A stretch of DNA of 64,000 bases from Gilvimarinus chinensis DSM 19667 (GCF_000377745.1 NZ_KB898708.1:388814-452813); one strand, 5' to 3'. Counted from the stretch's first letter, positions 37,673-48,952 are shown. Program-made: numbers and translations. The notes: generated by a model not told the origin, from the letters alone.

Positions 37673-37955
37673 AAACACTCTCCTTATTTGCGCAAATTGA
37701 GTTTGATCTGCCCGTGGCTATTCGTTCCTCTCCACAAACAATCAAGCCTATCACTCACAACAACTGCCTAACTTTTAACCAGCGCCGAATTTTGCAATAG
37801 TGCGAAATCGTGGCGATACATTCTCTTCATCCTATCACCCGAAAGTTTATCCAGCAGTATAGTCGCCACAGAGTTGAAATTTGCGGAACTGCCACCACAT
37901 GCCAGTGTCATACTGCGCCAATAAAACACCAGCATTAGTAAAAAGGGTATTTGTC

Positions 37956-38908
<953 letters not shown>

Positions 38909-38909
<1 letters not shown>

Positions 38910-39853
38910 TGAACCAACCAGCGTCAGAAAACCTGGCCCGCGGCCCCTACTGTGACTTGCAAGCTCTGCTGCGCGAGCGCTTTACTGCCCGCGAACTTAA
39001 CCTGTTCGCCCGCAAAACCGTACAGAGCGTACAAAGCGGCCGGTTTCGCACCCGTTTTCGCGGCCGAGGGGTGGATTTTGAAGAGGTACGCCTCTATCAG
39101 GCCGGCGATGATATTCGCTCGATAGACTGGCGCGTTACCGCCCGCACTCAAGTGCCTCACACCAAGCTGTACAGCGAAGAACGCGAGCGACCTGTTTATA
39201 TTTTGTGCGACCAACGCGCACCCATGTTTTTTGGCAGTGTGAACTGTTTTAAAAGCACCCTTGCCTGTCATATCGGCGCACAGCTGAGCTGGGCGGCGCT
39301 GAACAGTGGCGACCGTATAGGCTCGGTCATTTTCGGCGACAATCACTTTCGCGATATCCGCCCCAAGCGCAGCAAACACACAGTGCTGCAAACGCTGCAA
39401 CTACTGCACGCGTTTAACCATGAGCTCACCGCGCCCCAAGCCTCTCAGCAAAAGCTGGACTTGACACAAATGTTAAAAGACACTCGGCGCATTGCATCAC
39501 CCGGCGCGGCCTTGTTTGTACTGAGTGATTGTCACGATCTAAACGACGACGCGGAAAAGCAGCTGTTCCATTTGGCCCGCCATCTGGACATTACGCTGAT
39601 TCAAATTACCGACCCACTAGAGCATCAGCTGCGCGCCGCGGCAGCGCTGAATATTACCGACGGCAAAGCAAAAACCCAGCTGCCCGCCCATGATCGCCAG
39701 TTCCAAAAAGCCTATGCGCAACAGGCGCTTGCCCACCAACAAGCACTGGAAGATCGCGCTAAACGCCTGGGGCTGGAAATTATCTCCGCTTCAACCGCCG
39801 GCAATTACAGCGAACTGTTACGCCAGCGCTACGGCAGCCGGAGGCGCACATGA
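38909..39853 (+). CDS. DUF58-domain protein
   Basis: 314 residues; the ATG overlaps the moxR stop (ATGA). The conserved DUF58 core is GRGVDFEEVRLYQAGDDIRS followed by IDWRVTAR; the rest folds as a vWA-like domain (VYILCDQRAPMFFGS, GAALFVLSDCHDLNDD). It has no transmembrane segment, so it should act in the cytoplasm or at the inner membrane face with the MoxR ATPase. It is the second gene of the operon, as in nearly all MoxR/Bat loci. Confidence 0.93.
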
Positions 39854-40341
39854 ATCCGTCCGATCCGTTGGCGCAACTGAACGATATTCACACCCCGGAT
39901 GCCATCGGCTGGTGGCCCCTGGCGCCTCTGTGGTGGGTCATTATCGCGCTGACAATAACTCTGCTTGTCGTGATTGTGATGGTGCTTATCCGCAAATATC
40001 AGGCTCAGCAATACCGCCGCGACGCGCTGGCCGAACTGAACAACTTGCCCCGCGACGATGACAACCAAACCTTTGCGCTGAAACTCAACACACTGCTTAA
40101 GCGCACCGCCATCACAGCCTACGGCGAAGGTACCTGCGCTACCTTACACGGCGAACACTGGCTGGCGTTTTTACAAAAAAGCGCGCCCAAGCTTAACGTC
40201 GATACCGCTCAACCGCTGGCCGATGCCGCCTATAAAGCAAACCCGCAGTTTGACCAAAACACCTTGCGCCATTACGCCACGCAGTGGCTGAAACAACACC
40301 GTCGCAAGCGCAAATTCACACCGGAGGCCAAGCATGTTTGA
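39850..40341 (+). CDS. DUF4381 single-pass membrane protein
   Basis: 163 residues. A short N-terminus (LAQLNDIHTPDAIGWWPLAPLWW) leads into one transmembrane helix (VIIALTITLLVVIVMVLI), then a cytoplasmic helical domain rich in basic residues and ending KRKFTPEAKHV. This is the DUF4381 type found between DUF58 and BatA genes in proteobacteria. The exact role is unknown; it is likely a scaffold for the MoxR/vWA complex. It overlaps both neighbours by 4 to 8 bases. Confidence 0.88.
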   Translation: MNPSDPLAQLNDIHTPDAIGWWPLAPLWWVIIALTITLLVVIVMVLIRKYQAQQYRRDALAELNNLPRDDDNQTFALKLNTLLKRTAITAYGEGTCATLHGEHWLAFLQKSAPKLNVDTAQPLADAAYKANPQFDQNTLRHYATQWLKQHRRKRKFTPEAKHV

Positions 40342-41353
40342 GTTTGGCTTACTCTGGCTTTTACTGCTACTGCCCGCGCCTTTGTTGATGCGCTGGGTTA
40401 AACCTAAAGCCGACTCCGCCCCGGCCATTAAAGTCCCGTTTTATAACAGCGCGGCAGCCCTAGCTGGCAGTGGCCAAATAAAACGCAAGCGCGTGGGTAA
40501 AAACCTAACGCTGTGGGTAATCTGGTGCTTACTGGTGGTTGCCGCCGCCGACCCGCGCTGGATAGGCGAGGCACAATCGCAGCCTTACAGCGGGCGCGAT
40601 ATGATGATGGCGGTGGATATTTCTAGAAGTATGGAAATACGCGATATGCTGCCGCCCGGCATTGTCGCCATGCAATTTCAAAACGGTGAACCCATCAATC
40701 GTCTGGTAGCGGTAAAAGCGGTGGTGGGCGATTTTGTACAACAGCGCAAGGGTGATCGCCTGGGGTTAATTTTATTTGGCGATCAAGCCTACGTGCAGGC
40801 GCCATTAACCTACGACACGCAAACGGTTAACCAGCTATTGCAAGAAGCGCAAATTGGTTTTGCCGGTGGTGCCACGGCCATTGGCGATGCCCTGGGCCTT
40901 GCCATCAAACGCCTGCGCGAGCGCCCCGAAGGCAGTCGCCGCATTATTTTACTGAGCGATGGCGCCAATACCGCCGGCAACACCGAACCTTTAGAGGCCG
41001 CGCGCATCGCTGCGGATATGGGCGTAAAGGTGTACACCATTGGCTTTGGTTCAAACCACTCTACCGGGGGCTTTTTCAGCCGCAGCGCCTCGGCCGATTT
41101 GGATGTGCGCACACTGCAACAAATTGCTGAGCTGACCGGCGGTGAGTTTTTCCGCGCCGAGTCCACCGAAGAGTTAGTAGCCGTACACGAACAACTGGAC
41201 GCCTTAGAGCCCATTGAGCTGGATGAACGCACCGTGCGCCCCATGAACAGATTGTTTTATTGGCCTCTCGCATTCGCGCTGCTGCTCTCGGCATTAATGG
41301 CCTGCACCCGCATCCACCTGAGGCATGCACGCACCACCGGAGGTCTGTCGTGA
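40334..41353 (+). CDS. vWA-domain membrane protein (BatA type)
   Basis: 339 residues. Two N-terminal hydrophobic segments, then a von Willebrand A domain with the MIDAS signature DISRS (D95, S97, S99) preceded by MMMAV, GDQAYVQAPLTYDTQ (Thr of MIDAS) and LSDGANTAGNTEP (Asp of MIDAS), and a C-terminal transmembrane helix (FYWPLAFALLLSALMAC). Bat proteins were named for aerotolerance in Bacteroides; here they presumably form an inner-membrane complex with the MoxR ATPase. Confidence 0.92.
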   Translation: MFEFGLLWLLLLLPAPLLMRWVKPKADSAPAIKVPFYNSAAALAGSGQIKRKRVGKNLTLWVIWCLLVVAAADPRWIGEAQSQPYSGRDMMMAVDISRSMEIRDMLPPGIVAMQFQNGEPINRLVAVKAVVGDFVQQRKGDRLGLILFGDQAYVQAPLTYDTQTVNQLLQEAQIGFAGGATAIGDALGLAIKRLRERPEGSRRIILLSDGANTAGNTEPLEAARIAADMGVKVYTIGFGSNHSTGGFFSRSASADLDVRTLQQIAELTGGEFFRAESTEELVAVHEQLDALEPIELDERTVRPMNRLFYWPLAFALLLSALMACTRIHLRHARTTGGLS

Positions 41354-43248
41354 CATTCGCTGACTTTCACTTTATTCGCCCCTGGGCTCTGGCCACGCTA
41401 ATACCTCTGGCCGTTGTTGCGCTGTTGTTATGGTTTTCGCGCACGAAGCTGGGCGGCTGGCAATCTCTCATTGCGCCCGAGCTTCTGGCTGCGCTGTCCG
41501 ATGGCAAGCACAAACAGCAATCGCGATTCTATTTGCTGGCCATCGCGTTAAGCTGGCTTATTGCCGCCCTCGCCCTTGCCGGCCCAACCTGGGAGCGCGC
41601 GCCCAGCCAAGTGCATCGGCAGTCCGATGCCCTGGTATTGCTGCTCGATTTATCCCCTTCGATGATCGGCGACGATGTAAAACCCAGCCGTTTGGTGCGG
41701 GCACGGTTAAAAATTTCCGACCTGCTCAAGCGACGCGATCAAGGTGAAACGGCATTGGTGGTTTATGCGGACGATGCCCACGTGGTTACCCCGTTAACCG
41801 AAGATACCGAAACGATTCAGTCGCTGTTGCCGGTTTTATCGCCGGGCATGATGCCAGTGCCGGGCAGCCGCACCGAAGCTGGCATTGAGCGCGCCATCGC
41901 TCTGTTGCAAGACGCAGGGTTTGATCGCGGCCGTATTCTTTTGCTCACCGATGGCGTTGCGGCAAGCGCTCAAAAAACCGTGGCTGATTTGATGGCTGAC
42001 TCGTCGTTTAGCCTTTCAATTATGGGCATTGGCAGCGACGAGCCGGTGCCCATTCGCTCGGGCCAGGGCGGTTTTTTACGCGATGGGCAAAATAATATCG
42101 TGACAACAGAGCTGGGCAGTGGCGATTTACAACGCCTCGCGCAGCAAAGCGGCGGCCGTTACATCACCAGCACCTTCGATACCCGCGATGTTGAATATTT
42201 ATCGCAAAACGTATCGCTGTTGTCGGCGGATCATCAGCAAACCGATTCCAGCATGGACATTTGGCTGGATCGAGGCCCCTGGCTCGTACTGTTGCTGCTG
42301 CCAATAGCGCTTTACGCTTTTCGTCGCGGCGTGATTATCGCGCTGCTGATCGTGCCTTTTAGCGGTTTGCTGCCACAGCCTGTGCAGGCGCAAAACCTGC
42401 CGGATATTTTGCTTACCCCAGACCAGCGCGGCGCACGCGCCCTGGAGCAAAATCAGCCAGAAGCGGCAGCCGAGCAATTTGCCAATCCGGCCTGGCGCGG
42501 CACAGCGCAGTATCGCGCGGGTGACTATGCCGCTGCGGCAGAGAGTTTTAGCCAGGTGGATACCGCGCAAGGGCACTACAACCGTGGCAACGCCCTCGCC
42601 CGCGCCAACCAGCTAGACGAAGCCATTAAAGCTTACGACGAAGCGTTAAAACGCGACCCGAATCTTACCGACGCCAAAGCCAACAAGGAAATTGTTGAGC
42701 AAATACAACAGCAGCAACAAGAACAACAAAACCAAGACGGCGACGGCCAGGAAAACAGCGAACAAGAGCAAGATCAGCAAAATCAATCGCAGCAAAGTAG
42801 CTCGTCCGGGCAACCGGGTGAAGAACAAGGCGAGCCACAGCAAAGCTCATCGACAGCGAACGACTCGCAAGCTCAAAGCGGACAAAACAGTTCAAGCGAT
42901 GCGCAAAATCAGCAGGACCAACAGGGCCAGTCTTCCAGCACCAGCAGTGGCGAAAATCAGGAAAATGAATCGCAAAATGGCAATGCGCAATCCTCAAGCC
43001 AGGGGCAAAGCTCCAGCACTGCCAGAGCGGACGAAGGCGATGAACAAGCACAAACCGAGGCCACGCCCAAAGAGTTAACGCCCGAAGAACTGGAAGAGCA
43101 ACAAGCCCAAGAGCAGTGGCTGCGTCAGATACCCGATGACCCCTCGGGCCTGTTGCGCAATAAATTTCAGTACGAGTATCAGCAAAAACGCCTGGAATCT
43201 AAGCTTAAACAGCTTAACGATATGGGCAACACGGAGCAGCGCTGGTGA
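41350..43248 (+). CDS. vWA plus TPR membrane protein (BatB-BatC fusion type)
   Basis: 632 residues from a GTG at 41350 that overlaps the batA stop (GTGA) and has GGAGG six bases upstream. Transmembrane segments near 11-30 and 60-78, vWA domain with MIDAS DLSPS (D100, S102, S104), a transmembrane pair after about residue 310, then TPR repeats (GHYNRGNALARANQLDEAIKAYDEALKRDPN) and about 120 residues of Gln/Ser/Asn/Glu-rich low complexity. A longer frame to 41260 lies inside batA and is rejected. The disordered tail is unusually long. Confidence 0.92.
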   Translation: MTFADFHFIRPWALATLIPLAVVALLLWFSRTKLGGWQSLIAPELLAALSDGKHKQQSRFYLLAIALSWLIAALALAGPTWERAPSQVHRQSDALVLLLDLSPSMIGDDVKPSRLVRARLKISDLLKRRDQGETALVVYADDAHVVTPLTEDTETIQSLLPVLSPGMMPVPGSRTEAGIERAIALLQDAGFDRGRILLLTDGVAASAQKTVADLMADSSFSLSIMGIGSDEPVPIRSGQGGFLRDGQNNIVTTELGSGDLQRLAQQSGGRYITSTFDTRDVEYLSQNVSLLSADHQQTDSSMDIWLDRGPWLVLLLLPIALYAFRRGVIIALLIVPFSGLLPQPVQAQNLPDILLTPDQRGARALEQNQPEAAAEQFANPAWRGTAQYRAGDYAAAAESFSQVDTAQGHYNRGNALARANQLDEAIKAYDEALKRDPNLTDAKANKEIVEQIQQQQQEQQNQDGDGQENSEQEQDQQNQSQQSSSSGQPGEEQGEPQQSSSTANDSQAQSGQNSSSDAQNQQDQQGQSSSTSSGENQENESQNGNAQSSSQGQSSSTARADEGDEQAQTEATPKELTPEELEEQQAQEQWLRQIPDDPSGLLRNKFQYEYQQKRLESKLKQLNDMGNTEQRW

Positions 43249-44924
43249 AACCAATGAGCAAGCAAACACCTATGGCACGCCGATTTTTTTTCGCCCTGTT
43301 TATTTTCTTACTCACAAGCCCCGTTTGGGCGGCGAGCTTGACGGTTGAACCGGGGCGCACGAGTTTAGCGATTACCGATCAACTCACTCTTAACGTCACG
43401 TTAAAAAACGGCAACACTCGCGATGAACCCGACTTTGCCGTGCTGCGAAAGGATTTTGACATTCTCGATATCAGTCAGCGAGTGCAATCTGTGAGCGTGA
43501 ATGGTCGCAGTGAATCGTCCATTATCTGGCAACTGGCACTGGTACCCAAAAGCCGTGGTCAAATTGTCATTCCAAGCTTACAAGTGGCCGGAGTCAGCTC
43601 CGAACCCGTCACCATCCATGTGACCAACGCGCCCGAATCGCCCGCCGATGCCAACGCCGAAACCTTTTTAGAAGTCACCGCGAATAAAAATTCGGTTTAC
43701 GTGCAAGAGCAAGTGCTTGTCAGCGCCAAGCTGTACTCAAAGTACAACTGGAGCGGGCGCGAACTGGGCAGCTTTGAGTTGGACAACGCGCTGGTTGAAG
43801 CCGTCAGCGAAGACGAATATGTTTCCACCATCAATGGCGTACAGCATTTAGTCTACGAAGTGGTCTTCGCTTTCTACCCGCAAAAAAGCGGTACGTTACG
43901 CATTCCCCCCTTGCAATACGCCGCGCAGCTGCGAAGCGGCGGCCGCTCACTCATGAGCTTTAGCTCGGGCCCAGTGCGCCGCGGTCGCAGTCAGGCCATA
44001 GAGATTGACGTTAAGCCCATTCCCGCCGCCAATGGCACAGGTGCCTGGCTACCGGCAAAAGACATTAAGCTCACCCAACACTTCAGCCACGACCCCGACG
44101 CCCTGGTGGCAGGCGAACCCGTTACGCGGCGCGTTACCATCGAAGCCGATGGTCTGCTGCCTACCCAACTGCCACCCATCGAGTTTGGCGACATTGAGGG
44201 CTACAGCAGTTACAAAGACAAAGCTCAAACCGACGAAAACCGCAGCAGTAACGGCGTAACAAGCACCCGCACCGAAACCCTTGCACTGGTGCCTAATGCC
44301 GCGGGGCGGGCAAGTTTACCGCCCGTCGAGCTGCGCTGGTTTAATACCCAAACCGGTGAATTTGAAACCGCAAGCCTGCCAGCGCTTGAAGTGAATGCCA
44401 CCCTGCCTTCCACACCGGGCAAGCCCGTCAATGTGGCAAACGAACCAGATACAACCGGCGGAGCAGGCAAAGTCACAGTCATTGAGCGCGCCCCTTTATG
44501 GCTGCTGATCAGCCAGGGCATTACCGCCGTGCTGTTAATTATTTTTGCCGCGCTCTACTTTTTTGCGCCCAAAAGCCGAACGCCAAAAGCAAGCCGTAGC
44601 ACTGCTCACACCGTCAGCGACAAAACATTATGGAAACAGATTAAACGCAGCGCTGCCGATGAAAACTGGAGCGAGCTGCGGCAAAATTTATTGCAGTGGG
44701 CCAGCGTACATTGGCACACTCCGGTCAAAGGTTTGGACGAATTGAGCCGTTTGGCGAACGACGAAACCATCCGCCAGCAACTACAGCAATTGGACAAAGC
44801 TATCTACAGCTCACAACAACACAATTTTGAGCCCGGCACGCTGTTGCCGCAGCTGCAGAAACTGCGCGTGCACAAGCGCGATGGCAAAAGCGACGGCCTT
44901 GCCCCGCTTTACCCCACCTCATGA
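43245..44924 (+). CDS. BatD-type beta-rich membrane protein
   Basis: 559 residues from a GTG at 43245, which has GGAG eight bases upstream and overlaps the preceding stop; ATG 43254 is an alternative. Signal peptide (FFFALFIFLLTSPVWAAS), repeated beta domains (SLTVEPGRTSLAITDQLTLNVTL, FLEVTANKNSVYVQEQVLV), a transmembrane helix near 415-435 (LLISQGITAVLLIIFAALYFF), and a cytoplasmic helical tail. This matches BatD, whose large domain faces the periplasm and may be the client-binding part. Confidence 0.9.
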   Translation: MKPMSKQTPMARRFFFALFIFLLTSPVWAASLTVEPGRTSLAITDQLTLNVTLKNGNTRDEPDFAVLRKDFDILDISQRVQSVSVNGRSESSIIWQLALVPKSRGQIVIPSLQVAGVSSEPVTIHVTNAPESPADANAETFLEVTANKNSVYVQEQVLVSAKLYSKYNWSGRELGSFELDNALVEAVSEDEYVSTINGVQHLVYEVVFAFYPQKSGTLRIPPLQYAAQLRSGGRSLMSFSSGPVRRGRSQAIEIDVKPIPAANGTGAWLPAKDIKLTQHFSHDPDALVAGEPVTRRVTIEADGLLPTQLPPIEFGDIEGYSSYKDKAQTDENRSSNGVTSTRTETLALVPNAAGRASLPPVELRWFNTQTGEFETASLPALEVNATLPSTPGKPVNVANEPDTTGGAGKVTVIERAPLWLLISQGITAVLLIIFAALYFFAPKSRTPKASRSTAHTVSDKTLWKQIKRSAADENWSELRQNLLQWASVHWHTPVKGLDELSRLANDETIRQQLQQLDKAIYSSQQHNFEPGTLLPQLQKLRVHKRDGKSDGLAPLYPTS

Positions 44925-46018
44925 CCGAGCTACTCGACCTTGAGCTGACAGGCCACAGACTGCAACTTAGGCGGCAACAGGCATCTCTGGATGAGTTGCG
45001 CCTGGACGGCAAGGTCGTGTCACTGAATATTCGCCATGAATGGCATGGCGTGCACGCGTTTAACTTGCCCGGCCAGGGCACGGTCACGCTGGAATACTCT
45101 CTCGACAATACCGCTAAGCACTGCGTTTACCGAATTTTTTCCGAGCAGCAAACCCTTGCCGAAGGGCAACAGCCTATTGTCGGCAGCCTAAGCAAAGCCG
45201 CTGCAATCGCCGAGTCTGGCCACATAAGCACCAACACCAAGAACAAGACCACTCATGCAGCCAAAAATCACGGCATTGCACTGTTCGGTTTATTTTTTAA
45301 ATTAATCAAAAGCGCCGGAGCGTTAAAGGCCGCACTGGCCGGCACCGCCTTAGCGGGATGGGCGTGGCTGTTTAATTTAGAAGTGGCTATCTGCATTATT
45401 GCCGCGCTTTTTATTCATGAATTCGGCCATGTGATGGCTATGCGCCAGTGCGGCTTAAAAGTAAAAGGCATTTATTTAATCCCCTTTTTAGGCGGTGCGG
45501 CCGTCAGCGAGCAAGCAAAAACCCGCTGGCAGGATTATAAAATTTCTATGGCAGGCCCGGTTATAGGCAGTGCGGGCGCTGTGGCAGGTTGGCTGGCATG
45601 GCTGCTAACGGGCTATCAAACCCTGGCTATTTTTGCGGCCGTTAGCCTGTTGTTAAATATTTTTAATCTGCTGCCCATTGTGCCTCTTGACGGAGGCCAG
45701 GCTATTAAAGCCATCGCCTACAGCAAGCCGGGCAAACTGGGGCATATCATCATGCTGGCGCTAAGCGCCGTGCTGGTGGCAGGTGCAGCTGCCTTCGGTT
45801 TTACCCTGCTGGTGTTTTTTGGCATTTTAGGTGCGGTGGATCTCCTTGCCAGTGGCAGTAAGGAGTACCAACGCCAAGTGCCCATGAACACCTATGGCAT
45901 GACGGTCTGCGCCGCACTCTACTTTTTTATTGTCGCTGTTTTAGTCGCCATTTCCTGGGCAATGGCAGGCTCGGGCATTGCCGGGGCCAATCTGCCATTT
46001 GTGTTTCTGTCCAGCTGA
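44921..46018 (+). CDS. Site-2-protease-like (M50) intramembrane metalloprotease
   Basis: 365 residues; ATG overlaps the batD stop. Residues 1 to about 115 form a soluble beta-type domain of unknown family. The membrane part follows with zinc motif HEFGH (166-170) inside FIHEFGHVMAM and LDGGQ (256-260) in NLLPIVPLDGGQ, the two signatures of S2P proteases. Five or six hydrophobic segments are present. Family members cut membrane-bound anti-sigma factors or other signal proteins. Being coupled to the Bat operon suggests it processes a component or client of that complex; this is inference. Confidence 0.88.
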   Translation: MTELLDLELTGHRLQLRRQQASLDELRLDGKVVSLNIRHEWHGVHAFNLPGQGTVTLEYSLDNTAKHCVYRIFSEQQTLAEGQQPIVGSLSKAAAIAESGHISTNTKNKTTHAAKNHGIALFGLFFKLIKSAGALKAALAGTALAGWAWLFNLEVAICIIAALFIHEFGHVMAMRQCGLKVKGIYLIPFLGGAAVSEQAKTRWQDYKISMAGPVIGSAGAVAGWLAWLLTGYQTLAIFAAVSLLLNIFNLLPIVPLDGGQAIKAIAYSKPGKLGHIIMLALSAVLVAGAAAFGFTLLVFFGILGAVDLLASGSKEYQRQVPMNTYGMTVCAALYFFIVAVLVAISWAMAGSGIAGANLPFVFLSS

Positions 46019-46114
46019 GATCAACGACATAATCGGCCGATCACGGCAAATATTTACAAACCTTATCCCTCCTAAAAACCCCCTTATTTGACGTAAGAAC
46101 CTCGCCGGAGCGCC

Positions 46115-46143
46115 CGGCCCAAAAGGCTTCAGGCCGTTTTTAT
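46115..46143 (+). terminator. Weak rho-independent terminator after the Bat operon
   Basis: CGGCC - 12 bases - GGCCG followed by TTTTTATT. The stem is only 5 bp, but position (97 bases after the protease stop) and T-run are right. Confidence 0.55.
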
Positions 46144-46206
46144 TCCCCAATACCCGTCTATCGCAATTCATTTTGTTTTACGTTATCTTTATCTGTAATA
46201 GTCACA

Positions 46207-46235
46207 TTGAACATAAGAATCAATAAACCTGTAAT
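46207..46235 (+). promoter_or_regulatory. Sigma-70 promoter of the GH9 gene
   Basis: TTGAAC (46207-46212), 17-base spacer, TGTAAT (46230-46235), matching the consensus at 4 of 6 and 5 of 6 positions. It lies about 65 bases before the ATG at 46302, after the Bat-operon terminator. Confidence 0.6.
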
Positions 46236-46301
46236 AGCTCAATAAAAGTGAAGCGAGATTGTATCGCGCAGCTTGGTAACGATAAAAACAAGGAGACTTT
46301 C

Positions 46302-48896
46302 ATGTACAGCCACACACGTTTTAACTGGCGCCCCCTGGCGGCAGCCATTGCCGGGGCAGCGCTGCTCAGCGCTTGCGCGACGCAACCTCAATCAAATGCG
46401 CAGGCGGCCCTCACACTCAACGAGAAAGAATACTTCGACTCAGCCGCCGTGGATGTTTTTGCCTTTTCCAGTAAACCTGGTGGCTTGTTTTTTGATGCGA
46501 AAACAGCGGGTATAGAAATTATTCAGCACGGCGAGCGCACCGCGACCAATGGCGATGTTCGCCTGCTGCACACCCCCGAGCAGTGGGACGGTATGGGCCA
46601 GTTTGTGTCGCGCGATGTAAACCCTGAAACAGGCACGATCACCACCAAGCTCGCCTACCCCGAGCTGGACTTCAGTTACACCGTCGAAGCCAAGACCAAT
46701 GAGTCTGGCATTAGCGTTAGCGTGCATTTAGACCAACCGCTACCCGCCGAGCTTGAAGGCAAAGCCGGTTTTAATATGGAGTTTGTGCCCGCCGAATACT
46801 GGGATAAAACCTATTTGGCCGATGGTACGCCCGGACAATTTCCCCGCTCAGCTTCTACCGCCCACGGTATGCGAATGAATGCGGATGGCCTTACCGAGCC
46901 CACCCCTTTCGCCCGAGGTAAAACCCTGGTACTGGCGCCCGAAGATAACGAGCGCCGTGTAACAATTCGCGAAACCTTAGGCGATGGCGAATTGATGCTG
47001 TTCGATGGTCGCACCAAGGCGCAAAACGGCTGGTATGTAGTACGCGATATGATACCCGCAGGCAGCAGCGGAAAAGTCGTGGAGTGGAACATAGAAATTA
47101 GCGCCATCCCCAACTGGGTGCGCAAACCCGTTGTAGGGTATTCGCAGGTGGGTTACCACCCTGCTCAACCCAAGCAAGCAGTGATTGAGCTTGACCCAAA
47201 TGACACACCAGAGAACCGCGTAGAGCTATTAAAAATCAATGCCGACGGCAGCACTCAAGTGGTGCTCAGCGCTAAACCCCAACCCTGGGGCAACTACCTG
47301 CGCTACCAATATTTTACGTTTGATTTTTCCGAAGTAAACGAACCCGGCTTGTATCAGCTGCGTTACGGCACACAAATCGGTAACAGCTTTCCCATCAGCC
47401 AAGACGTACTGACCAAAGTTTGGCAACCGACGTTGGATTTTTTCTTTCCGGTACAAATGGATCACATGCTCGTGCGCGAAGCCTACCGAGTATGGCACGG
47501 CCGTTCGCACATGGACGACGCCCTGCAAGCGCCCCCCAATTACGAGCACTTTGACCTCTACGCCCACGACGAAAACCTCGACACCGACTTTAAACCTTTT
47601 GAGCATATCGACGGGCTCAATTACGGCGGCTGGTACGATGCCGGTGATTACGACATTCGCACCCAGTCGCAATACCACACGGTGCAGGGCCTGGTGCATG
47701 CCGTCGAAGAGTTTGGTATTGAGCGCGATAACACCACGGTCGATCAGGCGAAAAAATTCACCCAAATCAACCGCCCCGATGGCAAACAAGACGTGTTGCA
47801 GCAAATTGAACACGGCACTCTGGCGCTAATTGCCCAGCATCGCGCCATCGGCCATGCTATTCCCGGCATCGTTGCCGGGCGCTTATACCAGTACCCACAC
47901 CTAGGCGACGGCTCTACTAAAACCGACAACATGATCTACGATGCAGGCATGGACCCCCACGCCGAAGAACGCAGCGTGGGCGCCATGTACGAACCCTCGA
48001 CTGTCGACCCCACCGCCGCTGAAGACGTAATGCCCGAAAACGGCACCCACAGCGGCCGCTTTGATGATCGCTGGGCCTTTACCAGTAACACCAGCGCTCT
48101 AAACTATGGCTCCGCCGCGGCTCTGGCCGCCGCAAGCCGAGTGCTTGGCCCGATCAACGCCGAACTTGCCGCAGAGAGCCTGACAACGGCGAAAAAAGTC
48201 TGGCAGTACGAAGCAAACCGTGAGCCCAACACCTTTCGCTTTGGCAACACCACCGGTGGCAAACTGGAAGAAGAGCACCTAAAAGCCGCAGTGGAATTGT
48301 TATTGGCCACCCAGAAACAACAATACGCCGACGCAGTGCGCGAACTGCTGCCTCAGGTTAAAGAAAACTTTCGCGGTGAAAATGTTGCCATGCTAGTGTC
48401 TGCCCTGCCCTATATGGACGACGCCTACGCCGCCGAGTTGGAAACTCTGGCGCGCCAATACCGGAGCGGTATCAGCGACATTGAAAAAGACAACCCCTAC
48501 GGTGTACCCATTACTCGCGGCGGCTGGGCCGGCAACAGCAGCGTAATGGGTTTTGGCATCACCAACTACTGGCTTCACAAAGCCTTTCCGGACATCGTCG
48601 AAAAAGACTTAGTGTTCCGCAGCCTTAACTACATTTACGGCACCCATCCGGATTCGAACTACTCCTTTGCCTCGGGCATAGGCGCCGAGTCGCAAACAGC
48701 CGCTTATGGCAGCAACCGCGCCGACTTTTCGTTTATTCCCGGTGGAGTGGTTCCAGGCGTGCTGGTATTGCCGCCCGATTTGCCTGAAAACAAAAGCAAC
48801 TGGCCATTCTTTTGGGGGCAAAATGAGTATGTTATCCCCATGGGAAGCATGTATTTGTTTTTAACTCATGCGGGTCAAGCGTTGTTAGAGGAGTAA
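46302..48896 (+). CDS. Glycoside hydrolase family 9 lipoprotein
   Basis: 864 residues from the ATG at 46302 (AAGGAG six bases upstream; an earlier start at 46248 lacks one). Lipobox LLSAC with C25, a beta-rich N-terminal region of about 280 residues, a CelD_N-type Ig domain (about 285-375, VGYSQVGYHPAQPKQAVIEL), then the GH9 (alpha/alpha)6 barrel with GGWYDAGDYD (catalytic D446 and D449) and general acid E842 in GQNEY. GH9 enzymes cut cellulose, cello-oligosaccharides, or glucosamine oligomers. As a lipoprotein it probably acts on short chains at the outer membrane or periplasm. No carbohydrate-binding module or Ser linker is seen. Confidence 0.9.
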   Translation: MYSHTRFNWRPLAAAIAGAALLSACATQPQSNAQAALTLNEKEYFDSAAVDVFAFSSKPGGLFFDAKTAGIEIIQHGERTATNGDVRLLHTPEQWDGMGQFVSRDVNPETGTITTKLAYPELDFSYTVEAKTNESGISVSVHLDQPLPAELEGKAGFNMEFVPAEYWDKTYLADGTPGQFPRSASTAHGMRMNADGLTEPTPFARGKTLVLAPEDNERRVTIRETLGDGELMLFDGRTKAQNGWYVVRDMIPAGSSGKVVEWNIEISAIPNWVRKPVVGYSQVGYHPAQPKQAVIELDPNDTPENRVELLKINADGSTQVVLSAKPQPWGNYLRYQYFTFDFSEVNEPGLYQLRYGTQIGNSFPISQDVLTKVWQPTLDFFFPVQMDHMLVREAYRVWHGRSHMDDALQAPPNYEHFDLYAHDENLDTDFKPFEHIDGLNYGGWYDAGDYDIRTQSQYHTVQGLVHAVEEFGIERDNTTVDQAKKFTQINRPDGKQDVLQQIEHGTLALIAQHRAIGHAIPGIVAGRLYQYPHLGDGSTKTDNMIYDAGMDPHAEERSVGAMYEPSTVDPTAAEDVMPENGTHSGRFDDRWAFTSNTSALNYGSAAALAAASRVLGPINAELAAESLTTAKKVWQYEANREPNTFRFGNTTGGKLEEEHLKAAVELLLATQKQQYADAVRELLPQVKENFRGENVAMLVSALPYMDDAYAAELETLARQYRSGISDIEKDNPYGVPITRGGWAGNSSVMGFGITNYWLHKAFPDIVEKDLVFRSLNYIYGTHPDSNYSFASGIGAESQTAAYGSNRADFSFIPGGVVPGVLVLPPDLPENKSNWPFFWGQNEYVIPMGSMYLFLTHAGQALLEE

Positions 48897-48921
48897 TGCA
48901 GTAACCGTTAACCTCAACATC

Positions 48922-48952
48922 AGGCCGTTAGCGCTAAGCCAACGGCCTTTTT
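48922..48952 (+). terminator. Rho-independent terminator of the GH9 gene
   Basis: AGGCCGTT - 11-base loop - AACGGCCT, 8-bp stem, followed by TTTTTC. It lies 26 bases after the stop. Confidence 0.88.

Noticed and set aside
42690..43080. Antisense reading frames opposite the Gln/Ser-rich tail
   Set aside because: They are by-products of the repetitive codon composition and show no family features.
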